A stretch of 7,423 bases of DNA from Thermocaproicibacter sp036741535 (GCA_036741535.1 DAINSB010000118.1:1-7423); one strand, 5' to 3'; shown: positions 1 to 5,205, numbered from the stretch's first letter. A program made the numbers and translations. Notes: generated by a model not told the origin, from the sequence alone.

Positions 1-20
1 AAAAAAATGTGCTATAATAC

Positions 21-49
21 TTGACAAATTATATCCACAATAATATAAT
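21..49 (+). promoter_or_regulatory. Consensus sigma-A promoter of the redox cassette
   Basis: TTGACA at 21-26 and TATAAT at 44-49 are both perfect consensus boxes with an ideal 17-bp spacer, 38 bp before the Rrf2 start codon. No other convincing promoter is seen before the two downstream genes, so this one probably drives the whole cassette. A second TATAAT lies at 13-18, but its -35 would be outside the window. Confidence 0.8.
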
Positions 50-50
50 T
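27..50. promoter_or_regulatory. Perfect 8-bp inverted repeat inside the promoter, candidate Rrf2 operator
   Basis: AATTATAT (27-34) and ATATAATT (43-50) are exact reverse complements separated by 8 bp. The dyad fills the -35/-10 spacer and covers the -10 box, so a bound protein would block RNA polymerase. Rrf2 regulators often repress their own promoters at AT-rich dyads, and the first gene downstream is an Rrf2 protein, so autoregulation is the obvious inference. AT-rich promoter DNA can also form dyads by chance. Confidence 0.45.
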
Positions 51-87
51 AAGTCGCGATAAATACGGAAGACTGGGGGGAAGGGCG

Positions 88-537
88 TTGCTGATCACAC
101 GGGAAACGGACTATGCCCTGCGGGTCCTGCGCGCGCTGTCCGGCGGCGGGGTCGTGACGACTGCGGAGATCTGCCGCAGGGAGCTGCTCCCCCAGCAGTT
201 CGTCTACAAGATCCTGAAGAAGCTGGAGCGCGCGGGCTTCGTCTCGATCCGCCGGGGGGCCGAGGGAGGGTGCCGCCTGTGCCGTNNNNNNNNNNGGGAC
301 CTGAAGAAGGCGAGCCTCTACGACCTGACGACGGTCATGGGGGAAGACAGGACGGTCGGCGCGTGCATGCGGCCCGGCTTCCGCTGCGCCTGGCGGGAAA
401 AGCACGGAACCCTGTGCAACGTGCACTGTGAGCTGGCGCAGATCCAGCGCGTGCTCGACGGCGAGCTGCAGTCGCGCAGCCTGTACCGGATGCTGTTCGG
501 CGGCGACGGGGAGCCTTCCGGGGGAGCGCCGCCCTGA
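88..537 (+). CDS. Rrf2-family transcriptional regulator with C-terminal cysteine cluster
   Basis: Winged-helix DNA-binding regulator of the Rrf2 family (relatives: IscR, NsrR, CymR). About 149 residues, the usual family length. It opens with the family-typical LITRETDYALRVLRAL, followed by a helix-turn-helix (about 24-48, with LLPQQFVYKILKKLERAGFV) and the RRGAEGG wing. Cysteines C93, C100, C110 and C114 lie where IscR/NsrR-type proteins hold an Fe-S cluster; C29, C62 and C65 are additional. The TTG start at 88 is chosen because it gives the canonical N-terminus and follows the purine-rich GGGGGGAAGGG at 75-85. The gene is interrupted by a 10-N gap right after the wing, so residues 67-70 are unknown and the true length is uncertain. 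It is first in a probable operon with the fusion dehydrogenase and flavodiiron protein, so a redox, iron, O2 or NO signal is likely. The family call is firm; the ligand is inference. Confidence 0.9.
   Translation: MLITRETDYALRVLRALSGGGVVTTAEICRRELLPQQFVYKILKKLERAGFVSIRRGAEGGCRLCRXXXXDLKKASLYDLTTVMGEDRTVGACMRPGFRCAWREKHGTLCNVHCELAQIQRVLDGELQSRSLYRMLFGGDGEPSGGAPP
286..295. other. Assembly gap of 10 N inside the Rrf2 gene
   Basis: Ten undetermined bases. The reading frame continues across them only because 10 leaves remainder 1 on division by 3. Rrf2 homologues normally run straight from the wing into the next helix, so the four unknown residues look like an excess and the true gap may be a single base. 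Confidence 0.95.
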
Positions 538-555
538 TCTTCATGGCGAAACGCC

Positions 556-572
556 CGTCGAGGCTCTCGACG
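556..572. repeat. Short perfect inverted repeat between rrf2-like gene and fusion gene
   Basis: CGTCGAG (556-562) and CTCGACG (566-572) are exact reverse complements around a 3-base loop. No T-run follows, so it is not a Rho-independent terminator. It may be an mRNA processing or stability hairpin in the 124-bp intercistronic gap. Confidence 0.5.
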
Positions 573-628
573 ACGTCCCGGCCGCGAGCGGAAAAACCCC
601 AAGGAACAACGGGCCCCATACGTGAAAT

Positions 629-654
629 GAGTGCTGAGGCACTCGGCAAGGAGG
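629..654 (+). promoter_or_regulatory. Hairpin directly before the ribosome binding site of the fusion gene
   Basis: GAGTGC (629-634) pairs perfectly with GCACTC (639-644) around a TGAG loop, three bases before a full AAGGAGG ribosome binding site (648-654), which lies 7 bases before the ATG at 662. The strong site fixes the start of the dehydrogenase fusion. The hairpin could affect translation or be a protein site. The half-site resembles part of the CIRCE element, but the arms are in the wrong arrangement for it. Confidence 0.55.
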
Positions 655-661
655 AAGCTGT

Positions 662-2563
662 ATGCAGTACCAAACTCAAAAAGGGCAGGAAGACCTGCGC
701 GCGAAGGTCCGGGAATTCGCGGAAAAAGAAGTGAGACCCATCGCGTATCTGCTTGACAAAGAGAGCCGTTTTCCGGAAGAAGTGGTCCGGAAGCTGGGGC
801 AGATGGGCCTGATGGGCATTCCGTACCCGAAAAAGTACGGCGGCGCCGGCCTGGACATGGTCAGCTACGCCATTGCCGTGGAAGAGCTGTCGCGGGTGGA
901 CGCGGGCACGGGGACGATCCTTTCCGCCCACACTTCGCTGGGCTCCTGGCCGATCTTCGCTTACGGGACGGAAGAGCAGAAGCAGAAATACCTGGTGCCG
1001 TTAGCATCGGGCGAAAAGCTCGGCGCGTTCGCCCTGACGGAGACAAACGCGGGCAGCGACGCAGGCGGGACTGAAACGACGGCGGAGCTCGACGGAGACC
1101 ATTACGTCCTGAACGGCGGCAAGGTCTTCATCACGAACGCGGACCGGGCGGACTTCTACATCGTGTTCGCCGTGACCACCCCGGGCATCGGAACGCACGG
1201 CATCAGCGCCTTCATCGTGGAGAAGGGCTGGGATGGGTTCACCTTCGGCGACCATTACGACAAGATGGGCATCCGCTCGTCCGCGACGGCGGAGCTGGTC
1301 TTCAACGACGTGAAGGTCCCGAAGGAAAACCTGCTGGGCGAAGAGGGGCGCGGGTTCAAGATCGCCATGTCCACGCTGGACGGCGGCCGCATCGGCATCG
1401 CGGCGCAGGCGCTCGGCATCGCGCAGGGCGCGTTCGAGTGCGCGCTGGCGTACTCGAAGGAGCGGGTCCAGTTCGGCAAGCCGATCGCCTACCAGCAGAG
1501 CATCGGGTTCAAGCTGGCCGACATGGCAACAAAGCTCCGCGCGTCCCGTTTTCTGGTCTACAGCGCGGCCGAGCTGAAAGAAAACAACGCCCCCTACATC
1601 ACGGAATCCGCCATGGCGAAGCAGTACGTCTCCGACGCGGCCCTCGGCATCGTCAACGACGCGCTGCAGATCTTCGGCGGCAGCGGATACATCAAGGGCA
1701 TGGACGTGGAGCGTTTTTACCGTGACGCGAAAATCTGTACCATCTACGAAGGCACGAACGAGATCCAGCGGGTGGTCGTCGCGTCGCAGCTCGTCGGCAA
1801 GCCGCCGAAGGAAGAGCACGCGGCAAGCCAGCACGGCCCGATCACCGGCGCGCGCAGGAAAGTGATCTTCAAGGACGGAACGCCCCGGGACCAGGTGGAC
1901 GCGCTGGTGGAGGCGCTCAAAAAGGACGGGTACGACTTCACCGTCGGCATCGACATCGACACCCCGATTTCCCAGGCGGAGCGCGTCGTCAGCGCGGGCC
2001 GCGGCATCGGAGAAAAGAAGAACATGGAGCTGATCCGCGCGCTGGCCGTGCAGGCGGGCGCGGCGGTCGGTTCGTCGAGGCCCGTGGCAGAGACGCTGCA
2101 GTACGTGCCGCTCGACCGTTATGTGGGCATGTCCGGCCAGAAGTTCAAGGGGAACCTCTACATAGCCTGCGGCATCTCCGGAGCCGGCCAGCATCTCAAG
2201 GGGATCCGGGACGCGACGACCATCGTCGCCATCAACAACAACCGCAACGCCCCCATCTTCAAGAACTGCGACTACGGCATCGTCGGGGACGTGCTTGAGA
2301 TCCTGCCCCTGCTCACCGCCGCGCTCGACAACGGCGAAGCGAAGAAGCCGGCGCCGCCGATGAAGAAGATGAAGCGCGCCGTGCCGAAAAAGACTGCGCC
2401 TTCGTGGAAACGGTATGTCTGCAGCGGCTGCGGCTACGAATACGACCCCGCCGTCGGCGATCCGGAAAGCGACGTTGAGCCCGGGACGCTGTTCAAGGCG
2501 CTGCCGGAAGAATGGACCTGCCCCGAATGCGGCGAAGCGAAGACCGGCTTCATCGAAGCGTAG
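662..2563 (+). CDS. Acyl-CoA dehydrogenase - EtfA FAD domain - rubredoxin fusion protein
   Basis: Single chain of 633 residues with three redox modules. Residues 1-380 are a complete short-chain acyl-CoA dehydrogenase: signature GAFALTETNAGSD (121-133), the QIFGGSGY...RFYRD signature (336-355), and catalytic base E363 in IYEGTNEIQR, as in butyryl-CoA dehydrogenases. Residues about 394-555 match the C-terminal FAD domain of electron-transfer flavoprotein alpha: AERVVSAGRGIG, SSRPVAET with R473, GMSGQ (489-493), GISGAGQH (504-511), NAPIF (529-533) and DYGIVGD (537-543). The EtfA N-terminal domain and all of EtfB are absent. A Lys/Pro/Ala linker (556-582) leads to a full rubredoxin, with C587-x2-C590 and C620-x2-C623. 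Known chemistry: oxidation of acyl-CoA to enoyl-CoA with electrons to FAD; EtfA FAD and rubredoxin iron are one-electron carriers. Inferred: the chain passes electrons internally to rubredoxin and then to the flavodiiron protein encoded 55 bp downstream. It lacks an EtfB-type bifurcating flavin. Substrate chain length is not certain. The start is set by AAGGAGG at 648-654. Confidence 0.95.
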   Translation: MQYQTQKGQEDLRAKVREFAEKEVRPIAYLLDKESRFPEEVVRKLGQMGLMGIPYPKKYGGAGLDMVSYAIAVEELSRVDAGTGTILSAHTSLGSWPIFAYGTEEQKQKYLVPLASGEKLGAFALTETNAGSDAGGTETTAELDGDHYVLNGGKVFITNADRADFYIVFAVTTPGIGTHGISAFIVEKGWDGFTFGDHYDKMGIRSSATAELVFNDVKVPKENLLGEEGRGFKIAMSTLDGGRIGIAAQALGIAQGAFECALAYSKERVQFGKPIAYQQSIGFKLADMATKLRASRFLVYSAAELKENNAPYITESAMAKQYVSDAALGIVNDALQIFGGSGYIKGMDVERFYRDAKICTIYEGTNEIQRVVVASQLVGKPPKEEHAASQHGPITGARRKVIFKDGTPRDQVDALVEALKKDGYDFTVGIDIDTPISQAERVVSAGRGIGEKKNMELIRALAVQAGAAVGSSRPVAETLQYVPLDRYVGMSGQKFKGNLYIACGISGAGQHLKGIRDATTIVAINNNRNAPIFKNCDYGIVGDVLEILPLLTAALDNGEAKKPAPPMKKMKRAVPKKTAPSWKRYVCSGCGYEYDPAVGDPESDVEPGTLFKALPEEWTCPECGEAKTGFIEA

Positions 2564-2564
2564 C

Positions 2565-2578
2565 GCGGCACCCGCCGC
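2565..2578 (+). repeat. Intercistronic hairpin between fusion gene and fprA
   Basis: GCGGC (2565-2569) pairs with GCCGC (2574-2578) around ACCC, immediately after the fusion stop codon. It is followed by an A-run rather than T-run, so it should not terminate. It may tune mRNA stability between the two genes. Short and GC-rich, so chance is possible. Confidence 0.4.
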
Positions 2579-2618
2579 AAAAACGGTCGGCTTATCATAA
2601 AAAAGGAGGAAACGGTCT

Positions 2619-3836
2619 ATGTATTGTGTCAGAAATATCACCGAAGATCTTTACTGGGTCGGCGCCAACGACCACCGGCTCGCCCTGTTTGAAAATATCC
2701 ATCCCATCCCGCGCGGCGTGTCCTACAACTCCTATCTGCTTCTGGACGAAAAGACCGTGCTGTTCGACACGGTGGACTGGTCGGCCTGCCGCCAGTTCCT
2801 GGAGAACGTGGAGCACGTGCTGAACGGCCGTCCGCTGGATTACCTGGTCGTCGACCACGTGGAGCCGGACCACGGCGCGTCGATCGAGGAGGTCCTGCTG
2901 CGCTATCCGAAGGTCAGGATCATCACGACGGAAAAGGCCGTGATGCTGCTGCACCAGTTCGGGTTCCCCGTCGACGGGCGCACGGAAGAGGTCAAGGAGG
3001 GCGACACCCGCTGCTTCGGGAAGCACACTGTTGTCTTCGTCGAGGCGCCGATGGTCCACTGGCCGGAAGTGATGGTGACGTTCGACACGACCAACGGCGT
3101 GCTGTTCTCGGCGGACGCCTTCGGCTCGTTCATCGCGCTGGACGGGAAGCTGTTCAACGACGAGGTCAACTTCGACCGCGACTGGATCGACGAGGCCCGC
3201 CGGTACTACACCAACATCGTCGGCAAATACGGCCCCCACGTGCAGGCGCTGCTGAAAAAGGCCTCCGCCATCGACATCAAGACCATCTGCCCGCTGCACG
3301 GCCTCGTGTGGAGGAACGACCTCGGCTATCTGCTGAAAAAATACGACAAGTGGAGCCGGTACGAGCCGGAGGAAAAGGGCGTGCTGATCGTCTACGCCTC
3401 CATGTACGGGAACACCGAGAGCGCGGCGGAGATCCTCGCCTCGAAGCTCGTGGAAAGGGGGATCACCAACGTGAGCGTCTACGATGTCTCCAAGACGCAC
3501 ATGTCGTACCTGATCTCCGAGACCTTCCGCCTGAGCCACCTCGTGCTGGCCTCCGTCACCTACAACCTCGGCATCTACCCGGTGATGCTCAACTACCTGG
3601 AGGACATGAAGGCCCTGAACGTGCAGAACCGGACCGTCGCCATCCTGGGGAACGGCTCGTGGGCCTGCAAGTCGGACGTGCTGATGAAGCAGTTCCTCGA
3701 GACCCGGATGAAGAACATGACGGTGCTGGACGAATCCCTTACCCTCAATTCCGCCATGAACAAGATCAAACTGCCGGAGATGGACGCGCTCGCAGACGGC
3801 ATCGCGGACTCCGTCCGTTCCGCCCCGGACGTCTGA
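2619..3836 (+). CDS. fprA: FprA-type flavodiiron protein (O2/NO reductase)
   Basis: Cytoplasmic class A flavodiiron protein of 405 residues, the normal two-domain length. The N-terminal metallo-beta-lactamase-like domain (1-250) has all diiron ligands in the standard pattern: H80-x-E82-x-D84-H85, H147, D166 and H227, spaced as in Moorella FprA and Desulfovibrio ROO. The C-terminal flavodoxin domain (about 254-400) has the FMN phosphate loop ASMYGNTE (260-267). Family role: reduce O2 to water and/or NO to N2O with electrons from rubredoxin. It carries no rubredoxin domain of its own, whereas the gene 55 bp upstream ends in one; this is the main reason to read the two as redox partners. The start is set by AAGGAGG at 2603-2609, 9 bases before the ATG. 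A strong terminator follows. Whether O2 or NO is preferred cannot be told from sequence. Confidence 0.95.
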   Translation: MYCVRNITEDLYWVGANDHRLALFENIHPIPRGVSYNSYLLLDEKTVLFDTVDWSACRQFLENVEHVLNGRPLDYLVVDHVEPDHGASIEEVLLRYPKVRIITTEKAVMLLHQFGFPVDGRTEEVKEGDTRCFGKHTVVFVEAPMVHWPEVMVTFDTTNGVLFSADAFGSFIALDGKLFNDEVNFDRDWIDEARRYYTNIVGKYGPHVQALLKKASAIDIKTICPLHGLVWRNDLGYLLKKYDKWSRYEPEEKGVLIVYASMYGNTESAAEILASKLVERGITNVSVYDVSKTHMSYLISETFRLSHLVLASVTYNLGIYPVMLNYLEDMKALNVQNRTVAILGNGSWACKSDVLMKQFLETRMKNMTVLDESLTLNSAMNKIKLPEMDALADGIADSVRSAPDV

Positions 3837-3868
3837 GGCACCGGCGCGACAATTCCGTCACACGGCAA

Positions 3869-3908
3869 AATGAGCGTACCCCGTTGCGAAGGGTATGCTC
3901 ATTTTTTT
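3869..3908 (+). terminator. Rho-independent terminator of the redox cassette, possibly bidirectional
   Basis: AATGAGCGTACCC (3869-3881) pairs with GGGTATGCTCATT (3891-3903) over 13 bp with one G-T wobble and a 9-base loop, followed by a 7-T run (3902-3908). On the other strand the stem is followed by TTTT (3870-3867), so it may also end transcripts of the convergent gene at 3983-4198. Confidence 0.9.
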
Positions 3909-3931
3909 AGCCTGCCTGCAATCCGGTCGAA

Positions 3932-3983
3932 AGCATACCCGGAGCGGGTATCTGAGCCGCAGGCTCGAAGGGGACAGCGTCCC
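3932..3983. repeat. Cluster of three small hairpins downstream of the convergent genes
   Basis: ATACCC (3935-3940)/GGGTAT (3946-3951), GAGCC (3954-3958)/GGCTC (3962-3966) and GGGAC (3971-3975)/GTCCC (3979-3983) are perfect stems. AGCATACCC (3932-3940) is also the exact complement of GGGTATGCT (3891-3899) in the preceding terminator, so the elements could pair across. They lie in the 3' region of the - strand gene, but none has its own T-run. Confidence 0.5.
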
Positions 3984-4198
3984 TATTTCAGGTAATTCGC
4001 CGCGTACTCCGCGTTGATCTCGGAAATCTCTTTTTTGCCGTCGATGTACGGCTGATACATCTTCAGGGGGTTGACGGCGCCGTAGGCGTCGCAGGAGGAG
4101 CAGTTTTCGCATTCGGCCCCGCCGCACCGCAGCGAATCCCGGATGATCGTCTCGCGCTGCTCCCGCGTCGTGTTTTTGATCAGATATTCTTCCAGCAC
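3983..4198 (-). CDS. Small Cys-rich protein of unknown function
   Basis: 71 residues from a GTG start at 4198, chosen because a full AAGGAGG (4213-4207 on the - strand) lies 8 bases upstream; longer versions of the frame have no such site and read through the divergent promoter region. The protein has a charged N-terminal helix, then C25-x4-C30-x2-C33-x2-C36 (CGGAECENCSSC), then a segment ending in PYIDGKKEISEINAEY. The four closely spaced cysteines suggest zinc, iron or Fe-S binding; this is inference. Similar short CxxC proteins with a YIDGKKE-like tail seem common in Clostridia, but I cannot name a function. It faces the flavodiiron gene convergently and is divergent from the prenyltransferase gene. 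Confidence 0.75.
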   Translation of the reverse strand: MLEEYLIKNTTREQRETIIRDSLRCGGAECENCSSCDAYGAVNPLKMYQPYIDGKKEISEINAEYAANYLK

Positions 4199-4228
4199 AG
4201 GGAAATCCTCCTTTCGGGCTCGCGGAGC

Positions 4229-4270
4229 TTGTGCGCGCCCGGCAAATATGTTATATATTATAGTATAACA
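4229..4270. promoter_or_regulatory. AT-rich divergent promoter region
   Basis: An abrupt AT-rich island in GC-rich DNA between divergent genes. For the + strand, TTGTGC (4229-4234) and TATATA (4252-4257) are 17 bp apart. For the - strand, a TATAAT reads 4262-4257 but has no good -35. GTTATA (4250-4255) and TATAAC (4264-4269) are exact inverted arms in the same stretch and could be an operator. Confidence 0.45.
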
Positions 4271-4276
4271 GTCGAT

Positions 4277-4296
4277 CCCGCAGGTTTGTATGCGGG
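4277..4296 (+). repeat. Leader hairpin of the prenyltransferase gene
   Basis: CCCGCA (4277-4282) pairs with TGCGGG (4291-4296) around an 8-base loop in the predicted 5' leader. An in-frame ATG at 4290 sits in this hairpin without a ribosome binding site, which argues against the longer start. Confidence 0.45.
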
Positions 4297-4349
4297 GGTG
4301 GAATTGCGGCAAGAATATCCACAGAAAAAAGACGGGCGGAGGGAACAGA

Positions 4350-4982
4350 ATGGGAAAATTTCCGAGGATCCCGGCGCATGTCGGCGTCATTCCGGACGGC
4401 AACCGCAGGTGGGCGGTGCGGAACGGATACGAAAAGAAGGACGGCTACCGGTTCGGCATCGACCCGGGCTTCCGCCTGTACGAGACCATGCTGGACCTCG
4501 GCATCCCGGAGGCCACGTTCTACGGTTTCACCAAAGACAACAATAAGCGCGCCCTGGAACAGCGGCGGGCCTTTACGCAGGCCTGCGTGCAGGCGGTGCA
4601 GACCCTGAGCCACCGCGACGCCAATCTGCTCGTCGTGGGGAACGAGGTGTCCCCCGCCTTCCCGGAAGAGCTGAAGCCCTACGCCAACCGGCGCGTCCGC
4701 TTCGGAAAAGGCAGCATCAACCTGAATTTCCTCGTCAATTACGACTGGCAGTGGGACCTCGACGGCCTGCGGCAGGGCGGATCGCTGCGATCCGCGGCGA
4801 TCCCGCGCGTCGATCTTCTGGTGCGCTGGGGCGGCCGAAGGCGCCTGAGCGGATTCCTGCCGGTACAGTCCGTCTATGCGGATATTTACGTCCTCGACGA
4901 ATACTGGCCGGATTTTCAGCCGGAACAGTTCTACCGGGCGCTACGGTGGTATCAGGATTGCGACGTCACCCTCGGCGGCTGA
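4350..4982 (+). CDS. Divergent short cis-prenyltransferase (UppS family)
   Basis: 210 residues; typical UppS is about 240-260. Family enzymes add isopentenyl diphosphate units in cis configuration to make polyprenyl diphosphate carriers for cell-wall glycan assembly. Visible: HVGVIPDGNRRWA (10-22) with catalytic D16; FTKDNNKR (60-67) in place of the usual STENWKR, keeping N64; LNFLVNY (125-131); RWGGRRRLSGF (159-169), the diphosphate-binding R-x-G-x3-R-x-S block; QSVYADIY and WPDF near the end. Odd points: P15 where Met is usual, loss of the usual W after N64, D178 where the metal-binding Glu is usual, and about 25 residues missing between 135 and 151 relative to normal UppS. The ATG at 4350 follows GGAGGG (4338-4343) with 6 bases between. 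It is likely a paralogue with altered product or chain length, or a weakly active form; the housekeeping UppS would be elsewhere. Family call firm, activity uncertain. Confidence 0.85.
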   Translation: MGKFPRIPAHVGVIPDGNRRWAVRNGYEKKDGYRFGIDPGFRLYETMLDLGIPEATFYGFTKDNNKRALEQRRAFTQACVQAVQTLSHRDANLLVVGNEVSPAFPEELKPYANRRVRFGKGSINLNFLVNYDWQWDLDGLRQGGSLRSAAIPRVDLLVRWGGRRRLSGFLPVQSVYADIYVLDEYWPDFQPEQFYRALRWYQDCDVTLGG

Positions 4983-4986
4983 GCGG

Positions 4987-5046
4987 GCGGCGTGTCGCCG
5001 CGGCCAAGCCGCGCCGCTGAAAAGCTAAAAGTTTCAGCCCGTTTTT
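4987..5046 (+). terminator. Probable terminator after the prenyltransferase gene, preceded by alternative GC hairpins
   Basis: GCTGAAA (5016-5022) pairs with TTTCAGC (5032-5038) around a 9-base loop, followed by CCG and TTTTT (5042-5046): a moderate Rho-independent terminator. Just before it, GCGGCG (4987-4992) can pair with either CGCCGC at 4996-5001 or the copy at 5012-5017, while CGCGGC (4999-5004) can pair with GCCGCG (5008-5013), so alternative folds compete. Confidence 0.6.
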
Positions 5047-5052
5047 CTGAAT

Positions 5053-5202
5053 TTGCCCCGGTGGGGCAATCGGGTTTTGACCTCATCGGCACTTGGGCCG
5101 AATCAACAAAGTAGACTTCCGTTATGGCTTTTACGTGGGTCTACACTCGATTGGCTGCGTGTGAGCTTGTGTGCAGGCTCTCAGCGACTAGGACACGCCG
5201 CC
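5053..5202. other. Gene-free, strongly structured region: candidate ncRNA or dispersed repeat
   Basis: About 150 bp with no convincing gene but a chain of inverted repeats: TTGCCCC (5053-5059)/GGGGCAA (5063-5069); TCGGC (5086-5090)/GCCGA (5097-5101); GTAGAC (5111-5116)/GTCTAC (5139-5144); and a long arm GGC-GCGTGT (5153-5162)/ACACGC-GCC (5193-5202) with one mismatch, enclosing GAGCTT (5163-5168)/AGGCTC (5175-5180). This stem density suggests a folded RNA or a remnant repeat unit. No promoter before it and no T-run at either end are seen, and a promoter for the next gene starts 4 bp later. I do not recognise an Rfam class. Confidence 0.4.
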
Positions 5203-5205
5203 GTC

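Noticed and set aside
394..555. Complete EtfAB fused to the dehydrogenase (residue numbers of the fusion protein)
   Set aside because: Only the C-terminal FAD domain of EtfA is present; the EtfA N-terminal domain and EtfB motifs are missing, so electron bifurcation by this chain alone is not supported.
629..644. CIRCE (HrcA) element
   Set aside because: CIRCE is TTAGCACTC-N9-GAGTGCTAA; here the half-sites are in the opposite order with a 4-base spacer, so only a hairpin is supported.
1001..2641. 546-codon open frame on the - strand opposite the dehydrogenase fusion
   Set aside because: A shadow of GC-rich coding on the other strand; no domain motifs, Arg/Val/Asp-rich, and incompatible with the well-supported + strand gene.
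3932..3983. Short CRISPR-like or direct-repeat array
   Set aside because: The repeats are inverted hairpins of different sequence without regular spacers; no cas genes are present.
4290..4349. Upstream ATG extending the prenyltransferase by 20 residues
   Set aside because: It sits in a leader hairpin without a ribosome binding site, and the extension does not resemble UppS N-termini; ATG at 4350 has GGAGGG upstream.
5053..5202. Riboswitch controlling the lipoprotein gene
   Set aside because: A consensus promoter at 5206-5234 lies between the structured region and the gene, so the element would not be in the main lipoprotein transcript.
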